DNA of 64,000 bases from Pokkaliibacter plantistimulans (GTDB lineage Bacteria > Pseudomonadota > Gammaproteobacteria > Pseudomonadales > Balneatricaceae), in NCBI RefSeq assembly GCF_003194385.1, contig NZ_LAPT01000041.1:1-64000 (forward strand). The letters are read 5' to 3'. Within the stretch, counting starts at the first letter, position 1. Each line of letters starts with the position of its first letter. Shown here in pieces: positions 17,405 through 25,281 of the stretch. The notes beneath the pieces were generated by a model. The model was not told the origin of the DNA. It worked only from the letters and a program-made list of their open reading frames with translations, and did no database searches. The position numbers were made by a program, and so were the translations under genes.

Positions 17405-18325
17405 ATGCGCATTACCCTGCGCCAACTTCAGGTATTCGCCGCCATTGCCCGCAAAGGCAGTGTCAGTGCCGCCGCCGACCAGATCGGTCTGACCCAGTCC
17501 GCCGCCAGCATGGCGCTGGCCGAGCTGGAAGGCCATCTGGGAGCACCCTTGTTTGATCGTCAGGGACGTCGTCTGCGTCTGAGTCCACTGGGTGAAACCC
17601 AGCTGTCACTGGCGGAGACCATTCTCGGTCAGGTGGAAAACTTCGAGCAGGGTGGCAAGCGGGAAGTGGCAGGGCCGTTCACCATCTCCGCCAGTATGAC
17701 CATCGGTAGTTATCTGCTGCCACGCATGGCACTGGACTTCCTTGCGCTCTATCCCAAGGTTGACCTGAAGCTGCGTCTGCGTAACAGCTCTGATGTACTC
17801 GGTTCGCTGCTGAATCTGGATGCCGACATCGGCCTGATCGAGGGTTTGTGCCGTGAGCCACGACTGGCCTATGTGCCCTGGCGGCAGGACCGGCTGTTTC
17901 TGGTGGCAGCCAGCGACAGCCCGTGGGCCGAATTCGCCGGCAAGCCGGAACGCCTGCTGCAGGCGCCGTGGATTCTGCGTGAATCCGGCTCCGGTACCCG
18001 CGCAGTGCTGGAGCAGGTACTGGGTAACGACCGCAACCGCCTGCATGTGCGGTTGGAATTGGCTCACCACGAGGCCATAAAACAAGCGGTACTGGCCGGA
18101 CTCGGTGTGGGTTGCCTGTCGGAACTGGCGGTACAGGAAGATCTGCAGAACGGCCGTCTGGTGGATCTGGCCTGGCCAGAGCTGGATCTTAGCAGATCAT
18201 TGTCGCTGGTCTGGTGGCCGGAGCGTTTCCTCAGCTCACCGGCGCGAGCCCTGATCGACTCACTGGGCCTCACCGCCGCAGTGGAAGCCTGGCAACCACC
18301 GACCGGCAAGATCACCATGCTTTAA
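17405..18325 (+). CDS. LysR family transcriptional regulator (YeiE/CbbR-like)
   Basis: The 306-residue protein has the N-terminal helix-turn-helix MRITLRQLQVFAAIARKGSVS with LTQSAASMALAELE, and a periplasmic-binding-like domain containing RESGSGTRAVLEQ, a feature of the YeiE/CbbR/CysB-like branch. ATG 17405 follows GGGGGG at good distance; an upstream in-frame start at 17381 is less likely. No target gene is evident: the next gene encodes an exported orphan on the same strand 89 nt away, and argO precedes it. Confidence 0.88.
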   Translation: MRITLRQLQVFAAIARKGSVSAAADQIGLTQSAASMALAELEGHLGAPLFDRQGRRLRLSPLGETQLSLAETILGQVENFEQGGKREVAGPFTISASMTIGSYLLPRMALDFLALYPKVDLKLRLRNSSDVLGSLLNLDADIGLIEGLCREPRLAYVPWRQDRLFLVAASDSPWAEFAGKPERLLQAPWILRESGSGTRAVLEQVLGNDRNRLHVRLELAHHEAIKQAVLAGLGVGCLSELAVQEDLQNGRLVDLAWPELDLSRSLSLVWWPERFLSSPARALIDSLGLTAAVEAWQPPTGKITML

Positions 18326-18350
18326 CAGCTGATCACATCTATTTAAACGG

Positions 18351-18381
18351 TTATGCACAACCATTCACAGGGTTATCCACA
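18351..18381 (+). promoter_or_regulatory. Two perfect DnaA boxes
   Basis: TTATGCACA (18351-18359) and TTATCCACA (18373-18381) both match TTATNCACA, with a near match (CCATTCACA, 18361-18369) between them. They lie just upstream of the exported-protein gene and pair with a second cluster after it (18985-19059). They may bind DnaA for titration or transcription control. Confidence 0.55.
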
Positions 18382-18414
18382 GCCGGCAACCCTGTTTATC
18401 TGATGGAGGGACGT

Positions 18415-18966
18415 ATGAAGAAGCCACTTTGGGGCAAACTGGGATTAGGGATGATCATGGCACTGTGCATCTCCGGCAGCTGGGCAGAAACGACAGCCGA
18501 TCCCAAACCCACCTACAAGGAAATTACCCGCAGTAAAGCCTGGCTGGTGGGCGAGCGGCAGTTCGCCGGTTCGGAAAAGCAGTACTTTGCCACCACCCCG
18601 CAGGCCAACGACCCGGGCAAGGGTTCTACCTTCTTCAGTCTGGTGTGTATTCACAGCAAGCCTGACCAGTTGCTGGTGCTGGTGGAAAGCAAGGAGATGC
18701 TGACCGAGACCAATGTGCTGTTCAAGGTGCAGTTCGGCAAGGAAGAACGACAGGGTACCCTGCCACTTCGCAAGTTCTCTGACAAAGATCGCAACCTGCA
18801 CGCGGTGATTCCCACCACCAGCCCGATGCTGGCCGATCTCAAGCGCGCCGACCCCTATTTCGCCATCGGCTATAAGAAAGATGGCAAGGAGATCATCCAC
18901 GGCTATCTGTCCGCGGGTTCCACCAATGCCATCAATACCCTGCTGAAAGTCTGCAAGGCGGGTTAA
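18415..18966 (+). CDS. Exported protein of unknown function
   Basis: The 183-residue protein has a signal peptide (MKKPLWGKLGLG... cleaved near SWA-ET, about residue 25) and no later hydrophobic segment, so it should be periplasmic. Two cysteines (in SLVCIHSKP and LKVCKAG) could form a disulphide. I recognise no family. ATG 18415 follows GGAGGG four bases upstream; open frame continuing upstream into the LysR gene is not coding. The gene is flanked on both sides by DnaA boxes. Confidence 0.8.
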   Translation: MKKPLWGKLGLGMIMALCISGSWAETTADPKPTYKEITRSKAWLVGERQFAGSEKQYFATTPQANDPGKGSTFFSLVCIHSKPDQLLVLVESKEMLTETNVLFKVQFGKEERQGTLPLRKFSDKDRNLHAVIPTTSPMLADLKRADPYFAIGYKKDGKEIIHGYLSAGSTNAINTLLKVCKAG

Positions 18967-18984
18967 ATCTACCTGCGTCACAAC

Positions 18985-19059
18985 CGCTGTGGATGGTTTA
19001 TACCTGACTGTCCACAGCTACCCACAAGCTTATCCACATCTTTTCTGCAGCGTTGTCCA
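18985..19059. promoter_or_regulatory. Second DnaA-box cluster
   Basis: TTATCCACA at 19030-19038 is a perfect DnaA box. Near matches surround it: CTGTGGATGG (about 18987, opposite strand), CTGTCCACAG (19008-19017), CTACCCACA (19018-19026) and TTGTCCACC (about 19053). The cluster lies between the exported-protein gene and the ghrA end. No dnaA, dnaN or gidA neighbours exist, so it is not the usual chromosomal origin. Confidence 0.45.
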
Positions 19060-19102
19060 CCCTGCCTGTCAGCCAGGTGGCTCCAGTACCTGTTTTCAGG
19101 CG

Positions 19103-20020
19103 CTACATTGCCGCCTTGGTGACCAGCCCCGCCACCGCCTGACCCTGTTGCCACTGGGCCAGCTTGCTGGCGATCTGACTGGTGGCTTCTTCGACCAGCG
19201 TGGCCGCCGCGACATGAGGAGTAATGATCAGTTTCGGGTGTTGCCAGATAGGGTTTTCGGCGGTCAGGGGTTCCTGCGGGAACACGTCCAGCTGAGCGCC
19301 GCGCAGATGGCCGCTATCAAGCTGATCAATCAGCGCCCGCAGCTCGATCAGATCGCCACGTCCGGCATTGATCACCACCGCGCCTCTGGGTAGCAGAATC
19401 AGCGTATCGGCATTCAGCAGGCCGCGCGTTTCCGGGGTAGAAGGCAGGATGCTGACCAGCACATCAGTGTGCTGCAACAGGTTGGGCAAGGCCGCCATGC
19501 CATGGCAGGTGGTGATACCTTCCAGATGCTTGGGCGTGCGGCTCCAGCCCTGCACCTGATAGCCCAGCTGCGCCAGCACCTGGGCCACATGGCCACCCAG
19601 CTCACCCAGCCCCAGCACCGACACTCTCAGCTCACGGGCACTGCGATAAGGCCAGGATTGCCAGATATTCTGCTCCTGCTGCTGCAGGTAGCGATCAAAA
19701 TCACGCTGAAAATGCAGAATGCCGTGCAGGACATATTCGAGCATCTGCTGCGCCATGCCGGCATCGGTCAGGCGGATCAGCGGCGTACCGGGCGCGATAT
19801 CATCGCGTTTGTGAAAACGGTCCAGCCCGGCTCCCAGCGCAAAGATGCCTTTCAGATGAGTGAAGGGAGCAAAAAAGCCGTCCGGCGGATTCCAGGCAGC
19901 GACGTATTCGACCTGCTCTGCGTCGACACTGTGAGGCCAGGCCACGACGTCGAGCGGAAGTTTGAGCTGCAAACTTTCCTGCCAGATTTCACGGTCTGAA
20001 TCCACGTAAAGATAGAGCAT
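19103..20020 (-). CDS. ghrA: Glyoxylate/hydroxypyruvate reductase A
   Basis: The 305-residue D-2-hydroxyacid dehydrogenase resembles E. coli GhrA, which reduces glyoxylate and hydroxypyruvate with NADPH. The Rossmann motif is LGLGELGGHVAQVLAQLGY. Catalytic residues fit the family: Arg in INAGRGDLI, Glu in DVFPQEPL and His in ITPHVAA. GAGGAGG six bases before ATG 20020 fixes the start. It appears to be a single gene. Confidence 0.92.
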   Translation of the reverse strand: MLYLYVDSDREIWQESLQLKLPLDVVAWPHSVDAEQVEYVAAWNPPDGFFAPFTHLKGIFALGAGLDRFHKRDDIAPGTPLIRLTDAGMAQQMLEYVLHGILHFQRDFDRYLQQQEQNIWQSWPYRSARELRVSVLGLGELGGHVAQVLAQLGYQVQGWSRTPKHLEGITTCHGMAALPNLLQHTDVLVSILPSTPETRGLLNADTLILLPRGAVVINAGRGDLIELRALIDQLDSGHLRGAQLDVFPQEPLTAENPIWQHPKLIITPHVAAATLVEEATSQIASKLAQWQQGQAVAGLVTKAAM

Positions 20021-20153
20021 GGATGGCCTCCTCAGCCTGGGGTAGCAAAAGCAACAAGGGGACGGCTGCCTGGCGCAGAAAAACGCTGCGGGATACCTGA
20101 GGCTCGCTCACTCGTGGCCCCATCACCGCCGTTGCTTCAGAACATGTGCACAT

Positions 20154-20196
20154 TCTCAGCACTTTCGCCTTCGCTGGTGAGATCGTGTGCACGCTC
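20154..20196. repeat. Possible short relic of a dispersed repeat
   Basis: AGATCGTGTGCACGCTCTCAG (about 20173-20193) differs at only three positions from a segment at 36018-36038 (AGATCGTG.GCACG.T.TCAG), and the preceding TTCGCCTTCGCTGG resembles the reverse complement of the repeat at 35935-36035. Short and degenerate, so uncertain. Confidence 0.35.
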
Positions 20197-20598
20197 TCAG
20201 CCGCCGACCTGAGCCGTCCAGTCGTTGAGATTATAGTAGTTTGTCACTCTTGCCACCTTATTAGCGCGAATCTCAAAGAAGGCTCCGGCAGGCAGCACAT
20301 AGCGCTGGCCACTGGCGGCAGGCAGGCCTTCATCACTGGCCAGATACTCGCCATGCACCACAAACTCAGCGGCAGCACGCTGACCATCAGCAGAGGCCAT
20401 CACCACGATGTCTGTCAGCTGTTCGCGGTAACAGCGGTTCATATGCACCATGAAGTCGGCAAAGGCCGCCTTGCCGACCTGTCGCTGGCCCTGATTGATG
20501 TCGTGCACCACCTCATCATCCAGCAGCGCCAGAAAGGCCTCCATATCGGCAGCATTGAAAGCGGCGTAGTAAGACTGGATCAGTTCCACTGCGGTCAT
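20197..20598 (-). CDS. NTF2-like / steroid delta-isomerase-related protein
   Basis: The 133-residue protein has an NTF2-like (SnoaL/ketosteroid-isomerase) fold: MTAVELIQSYYAAFNAADMEAFLALLDDEVVHDINQG at the start, and GAFFEIRANKVARVTNYYNL near the end. It resembles the steroid delta-isomerase-related hypothetical family TIGR02096. AGGAG seven bases upstream supports ATG 20598. Substrate unknown. It is divergent from the GNAT/nitrilase pair. Confidence 0.85.
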   Translation of the reverse strand: MTAVELIQSYYAAFNAADMEAFLALLDDEVVHDINQGQRQVGKAAFADFMVHMNRCYREQLTDIVVMASADGQRAAAEFVVHGEYLASDEGLPAASGQRYVLPAGAFFEIRANKVARVTNYYNLNDWTAQVGG

Positions 20599-20781
20599 GG
20601 AGAAACTCCTGTTGAAGAAGGGAAGGATAGCGCCCGATGCCGTTCTGATCGCACTGCAGTTCGCCCCGGGCATCGCACTCTGGCAGACATTCTGCTAGTT
20701 TTCCCCTGATCAAGACACCCTGTAAGCGACGCGCCGTTGATCTCTGACGTCAGTTCGGAGCCGGCCAGTGAGGACCCAACC

Positions 20782-21453
20782 ATGTCTCAGGACGCTGCCG
20801 GACCTGCTTCCTTCAGCTCCCCCCACCTCCCGCCAGCCCCTGTCGGCGTGGAGATTATCAGCCTCAACGGCCACGCCATTCAGCCTTATATTAATGATCT
20901 GGCGCGTCTGCGTATCGAGGTGTTCCGCGCCTTTCCCTACCTCTACGATGGCGATCTGGCCTACGAGGCCGACTATATCGCCACCTATGCCAACAGTGCT
21001 GACAGCCTGTTCGTCCTGGCCATACACCGCGATCAGCAGGGCCAGCCGCAGGTAGTGGGGGTCGCTACCGGGCTGCCCATGAGTGATGAGACCGTCGAGT
21101 TTCGCCGCCCCTTTGACCAGCAGGGCTGGCCATCGGAGCAGATCTTCTATTTCGGTGAATCGGTACTGCTGCCCGCTTTCCGCGGTCAGGGGCTGGGCGT
21201 ACGCTTCTTTGCAGAGCGCGAAGCCTATGCCCGTCGTCTCGGTCGCTTCCGCTGGTGTGCGTTCTGCGCCGTGCAGCGCGCCGCTGACCATCCGCGCCGC
21301 CCACCAGACTATCAGCCACTGGATGCTTTCTGGCAGCATCGTGGCTACCGCGCCTATCCGACCCTGACCACCGAATACATCTGGCGTGATATCGATGAGG
21401 CGCATGAATCCCCCAAACCCATGTCCTTCTGGCTCAAGGAGTTACAGCGATGA
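20782..21453 (+). CDS. GNAT family N-acetyltransferase paired with a nitrilase-like enzyme
   Basis: The 223-residue protein carries a GNAT fold: LARLRIEVFRAFPYLYDGD near the start and the acetyl-CoA loop ESVLLPAFRGQGLGVRFF (RGQGLG). Start ATG 20782 follows GAGGA; a TTG at 20737 is in frame but lacks such a site. Its stop overlaps the carbon-nitrogen hydrolase start (ATGA, 21450-21453). GNAT and nitrilase-type domains also occur fused in one protein, so the two probably act in one pathway. Substrate unknown. Confidence 0.85.
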   Translation: MSQDAAGPASFSSPHLPPAPVGVEIISLNGHAIQPYINDLARLRIEVFRAFPYLYDGDLAYEADYIATYANSADSLFVLAIHRDQQGQPQVVGVATGLPMSDETVEFRRPFDQQGWPSEQIFYFGESVLLPAFRGQGLGVRFFAEREAYARRLGRFRWCAFCAVQRAADHPRRPPDYQPLDAFWQHRGYRAYPTLTTEYIWRDIDEAHESPKPMSFWLKELQR

Positions 21454-22328
21454 TCCGTCTGGCCGCCTGCCAATACGACATTGAACTTTATGAACAGTGG
21501 GACGACTACGCCGAGCATCTGCAGCAGCTGGTGGAAGAGGCGGTCGATCAGGGTGCACAGCTGCTGCTGTTACCGGAGTACGCGGGCATGGTACTGACCG
21601 GCCAGTTGCCTGCCGCCGTGCGCAGTGACCTGCATGCATCCATCGCCGCCATGCAGACGCTGATTCCACGCTGGCTGAGCCTGTGCAAATCACTGGCACG
21701 TCAGCATGGTGTGTATCTGGTGCCCGGTTCAGCACCGGTGCGCGATGCCGATGGCTGCTATCGCAACCGCAGCTGGCTGTTCGGCCCGGAAGGTCTGGTC
21801 GGCACTCAGGACAAGCTGATCATGACCCGCTTCGAGCGGGAGCAATGGCACATTGACGCCGGTAGCGGTGGTCTGCAGGTATTTGAAACCGGCCTTGGCC
21901 GCATTGGCATTCTGATCTGTTACGACAATGAATTCCCCATGCTGGCGCGCGGTCTGGCGGAACAGGGTGCCGATCTGATCCTGGCGCCCAGCTGCACCGA
22001 TACCGAAGCAGGCTATCATCGGGTGCGCATTGGCTGTCAGGCCCGGGCACTGGAAAACCAGATCGCGGTGCTGCAATCGCCGACCGTGGGCTTTGCCGAC
22101 TGGTCACCGGCGGTGGACGAAAACCGGGGCCGTGCCGGATTGTTTGTGCCGCCCGATTACGGCCTGCCTGCCGACGGTGTGCTGGCGCTCAGCAGCCAGC
22201 TCAATCCACCCAACAGTGAATGGCTGCTGGTTGATCTGGATCTGGAGGCACTGCGCAAGGTACGCAGTGAAGGACAGGTCATGACTCGCCGTGACTGGCC
22301 GGAACAGTTTCTGTCTCAGGGCAACTAA
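21450..22328 (+). CDS. Carbon-nitrogen hydrolase (nitrilase superfamily)
   Basis: The 292-residue enzyme has the nitrilase-superfamily catalytic triad: Glu43 in LLLLPEYAGM, Lys122 in TQDKLIMTRFE and Cys157 in ILICYDNEFP. Such enzymes hydrolyse amides or nitriles through a thioester on the cysteine. It is translationally coupled to the GNAT gene by ATGA. No more exact substrate can be given. Confidence 0.9.
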   Translation: MIRLAACQYDIELYEQWDDYAEHLQQLVEEAVDQGAQLLLLPEYAGMVLTGQLPAAVRSDLHASIAAMQTLIPRWLSLCKSLARQHGVYLVPGSAPVRDADGCYRNRSWLFGPEGLVGTQDKLIMTRFEREQWHIDAGSGGLQVFETGLGRIGILICYDNEFPMLARGLAEQGADLILAPSCTDTEAGYHRVRIGCQARALENQIAVLQSPTVGFADWSPAVDENRGRAGLFVPPDYGLPADGVLALSSQLNPPNSEWLLVDLDLEALRKVRSEGQVMTRRDWPEQFLSQGN

Positions 22329-22565
22329 GATCGTTAGCGCGTTCTAAGGCCACAATCGACGGCTTATTTCTGTCTCTGACCTGCCGCACTGAAACTTTTC
22401 GAGGCAATTTGCAGCGGCGCCGTCAGGAACTCTGTTGCCAGTCGCCTCTCCAACAGAGAACATCAGCACACTGGCGGGCCGTGGCTCGCTGTGCTGCTTC
22501 TGCCAGCCAGCGCACCAGGTGTCAGCCGCTGGCAGACCGCCGTCATCATTACTCACAGGATGTCT

Positions 22566-24335
22566 ATGACCGCCACTTCCCCTGCTGCCGGAGCAGCCAA
22601 CGACCCGTTACGTACCGGTCACTATCGCAGTTTTCTTGGAAAAACCTGGGCCCTGACCAAGCCTTACTGGCAATCGGAAGAAAAGTGGCAGGCCTGGGGC
22701 CTGCTGCTGGTGATCATTGCCCTGTCGCTGGGGGGCGTCTACCTCTCGGTCTGGTTCAACCAGTGGTACAACGATTTCTACAACACTCTGCAAAACAAGG
22801 ATGCGCCGGGCTTCTGGCTGCAGATCAGCAGATTCTGTCCGGTTGCCCTCATCTACATTGTGGTGGCGGTGGCGAACTACTACCTGTCCAGCATGTTGCA
22901 GATTCGCTGGCGACGCTGGCTGACCGATGTCTATTTTGAGCGCTGGCTGAAGGGCCGTGCCTATTACCTGCTGGAAGTCAGCCGCGATGATACCGATAAC
23001 CCCGACCAGCGTATCGCCGAGGATATCGACAGCTTTACCACCAGTACCCTGAGCATCAGCCTGGGTCTGCTGAGTAACCTTGTCAGCCTGTTCAGCTTTG
23101 TCTTTATTCTCTGGGGCCTGTCCGGCCCTCTGTCCTTCACCGTGGCGGGTCACGCCGTCAGCATTCCCGGTTATATGGTGTGGGTCGCCTTGCTGTATGC
23201 CATCGCCGGTAGCTGGCTGACCCATCGTGTTGGCCGCAAACTGATCAAGCTGAATTTTGACCAGCAGCGCTACGAAGCCAATATGCGTTTCGCCATGGTC
23301 CGTGCCCGCGAGAACAGTGAACGTATCGCACTGTATCAGGGCGAAGAGCAGGAACAGCGCAACCTCAGGCAACGCTTCCATGCGGTCTGGAGTAACTTCT
23401 GGTCCATCATGCGGGTACAGAAGAATCTGACCGCCTTCACCTCTGCCTATGGCCAGATCGCTATTATTTTCCCGCTGGTGGTCGCCGCACCACGCTATTT
23501 TGGCGGCGCCATCCAGCTCGGCGGGTTAATGCAGATCAGCAGTGCCTTTGGGCAGGTTCAGGGCGCACTCAGCTGGCTGGTGGATTCTTACAGTGCACTG
23601 GCAAGATGGCGCTCGGTAGTAGATCGACTGACCACCTTCAATGACCGTCTGGACAGTATCGATGCCCTGCATCAGCACTCGAATCGTACCCAGCTGCAGC
23701 AGGGAGGAGGCATCAGTATTCGAGATACCCAACTGCGTCTGCCCAATGAGAAGGTACTGCTGAACATTGCCAGCCTGACCCTGGAACCGGGCCAGCACAC
23801 TCTGATCAACGCCCCCTCAGGCAGCGGCAAAAGCGTGCTGCTCCGTATGCTGGCTGGCATCTGGCCGTGGTGGACGGGTCAGGTTCAGCGCCCGGAGAAC
23901 GTCATGTTCCTGCCGCAACTGCCCTATCTGCCCATCGATACCCTGAGGCAGGCGCTGGCCTATCCACAGGCCGCGGAAGACTTTGATGATCAGCGTTATC
24001 AACAGGTGCTGCAGCTGTGCAAGCTGGAGCCGTTTATCGGGATGCTGGATGAGAGCCGTCACTGGGCCCAGTCCATGTCACCGGGCGAACAGCAACGGGT
24101 GGCTATTGCCCGTGCCCTGCTGAAAAAACCGCAGTGGCTATTCCTTGATGAGGCGACGTCAGCACTGGATATAGGCAGCGAGCAGCAGCTGTATCAGGTG
24201 CTGCGCCAGCAACTGCCCGACACCACCCTGGTCAGCATTGCTCACCGCACTACGCTGCGTGCATTCCACCAGCAGGAATGGCAACTGGCCGAGGGCCGCC
24301 TGCAGGCCATTGAACCGCAGGCACTCCCCGTCTGA
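22566..24335 (+). CDS. ABC transporter with fused permease and ATPase (YddA/SbmA-like)
   Basis: The 589-residue protein has an ABC_membrane_2-type transmembrane region (six helices, about residues 40-330) with the motif DNPDQRIAEDIDSF typical of YddA, SbmA/BacA and peroxisomal ABCD proteins. A C-terminal ATPase follows, with Walker A APSGSGKS, signature SPGEQQR and Walker B WLFLDEATSALD. It should work as a homodimer; substrates of relatives include peptides, fatty acyl groups and cofactors. ATG 22566 is five bases after AGGA; ATG 22560 and an upstream frame are alternatives. The 237-bp gap before it holds nothing I recognise. Confidence 0.9.
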   Translation: MTATSPAAGAANDPLRTGHYRSFLGKTWALTKPYWQSEEKWQAWGLLLVIIALSLGGVYLSVWFNQWYNDFYNTLQNKDAPGFWLQISRFCPVALIYIVVAVANYYLSSMLQIRWRRWLTDVYFERWLKGRAYYLLEVSRDDTDNPDQRIAEDIDSFTTSTLSISLGLLSNLVSLFSFVFILWGLSGPLSFTVAGHAVSIPGYMVWVALLYAIAGSWLTHRVGRKLIKLNFDQQRYEANMRFAMVRARENSERIALYQGEEQEQRNLRQRFHAVWSNFWSIMRVQKNLTAFTSAYGQIAIIFPLVVAAPRYFGGAIQLGGLMQISSAFGQVQGALSWLVDSYSALARWRSVVDRLTTFNDRLDSIDALHQHSNRTQLQQGGGISIRDTQLRLPNEKVLLNIASLTLEPGQHTLINAPSGSGKSVLLRMLAGIWPWWTGQVQRPENVMFLPQLPYLPIDTLRQALAYPQAAEDFDDQRYQQVLQLCKLEPFIGMLDESRHWAQSMSPGEQQRVAIARALLKKPQWLFLDEATSALDIGSEQQLYQVLRQQLPDTTLVSIAHRTTLRAFHQQEWQLAEGRLQAIEPQALPV

Positions 24336-24347
24336 CAGTGCTGAGCC

Positions 24348-24387
24348 GACCTGACATTGCCGGGACACTACCCGGTAATGTCAGGTC
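24348..24387. terminator. Long bidirectional hairpin between convergent genes
   Basis: GACCTGACATTGCCGGG (24348-24364) pairs with CCCGGTAATGTCAGGTC (24371-24387) over 17 bp with a single G-T wobble and a six-base loop. It serves the ABC transporter from the left and the minus-strand gene from the right. The stop codon of that gene (24381-24383) lies inside the right arm. Confidence 0.75.
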
Positions 24388-25199
24388 ACTGCCAGCAGGT
24401 GATACAGCTCCACCTGTGGATGGCGAAAGAAGCTCTCCTCCCACGGACTCTTGGCAATAAAGGCATCGCGCAGCGGCGCAAACAGCGGATGATCGTGCGG
24501 CACCTGATGGGCCAGCAACGAGCACAGCTGGGCCTCGGCACTGATGGCAGCCAGATCCTGCAGCCGGTGACGACGATCAATGACGAACTGACAGTGATGA
24601 TCACGGCGCAGCAACTGTGCCTTGAAACTGTGGGGGTAGGTCACGCAGAACAGATGATCATCTTCGCAGGACAGGAACGCCATCACGGTAGTGTGGGGCT
24701 GTGACAGCGCCCGGGTGATCATCACGCCGATCTTGTTATCGGTTTCACGCACATCGGGAAAGGGCACAGAGGTCAGAGGAGTCAGGGGTAACACCTGCTC
24801 CGCTCTGGCATCGTGCGGATGCTCATAGCCAAGGGCACGGTAGCTGCTGACAATCCTGCCGCTGTACCACAGCTCATAGTCAATGGGGGTGACGATCACC
24901 CGCCGCTTGCCGACATGCTCCACCAGCCCCTTGTAGGACGTACGGTGCACGCCCAGATCTGCATCGTATTCTGCCACCCCGGTGCGATCATCCAGATGCA
25001 CCGTCAGACGCTGATCCACCTGTAACGCATGGGCTTCGCTGAAGACCAGCGTCAGGCTGTTGTCGCTGTGCAGCTCCACACCGCACAGGGCTATCCAGGG
25101 TTCGGTGATGGCATCGCCGCCACTGGGGTCGAGATACGCCGCTACCACGCCCGGCAGCGAAGTGCCGAGATAATCCTGCAAACTCAGGGTATTGCCCAT
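24381..25199 (-). CDS. Unrecognised protein downstream of siaD
   Basis: This 272-residue soluble protein has no signal peptide, and I recognise no family. It begins with ATG 25199, preceded by GGGGA; a TTG at 25238 is in frame. It starts 82 nt after siaD on the same strand and has no gene of its own strand downstream. That suggests it is the last gene of the sia operon and perhaps a c-di-GMP-responsive or output protein. I looked for a PilZ signature (RxxxR, then D/NxSxxG) and did not find it. Its stop codon sits within the terminator hairpin. Confidence 0.7.
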   Translation of the reverse strand: MGNTLSLQDYLGTSLPGVVAAYLDPSGGDAITEPWIALCGVELHSDNSLTLVFSEAHALQVDQRLTVHLDDRTGVAEYDADLGVHRTSYKGLVEHVGKRRVIVTPIDYELWYSGRIVSSYRALGYEHPHDARAEQVLPLTPLTSVPFPDVRETDNKIGVMITRALSQPHTTVMAFLSCEDDHLFCVTYPHSFKAQLLRRDHHCQFVIDRRHRLQDLAAISAEAQLCSLLAHQVPHDHPLFAPLRDAFIAKSPWEESFFRHPQVELYHLLAVT

Positions 25200-25281
25200 T
25201 GCCGCATCCCCATGAACACCATCATTCAGACTGATCAAGCCAAGCCCAATGAGTGTAGTTCAGCGTTCCGGCAACGGCGAA

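Noticed and set aside
18351-19059. Chromosomal origin of replication
   Set aside because: DnaA boxes are present, but there is no AT-rich unwinding stretch with 13-mers and no dnaA, dnaN, gidA or rpmH neighbour.
24381-25199. PilZ-domain c-di-GMP receptor
   Set aside because: GKRRVIVTP was considered, but RxxxR followed by D/NxSxxG is not present.
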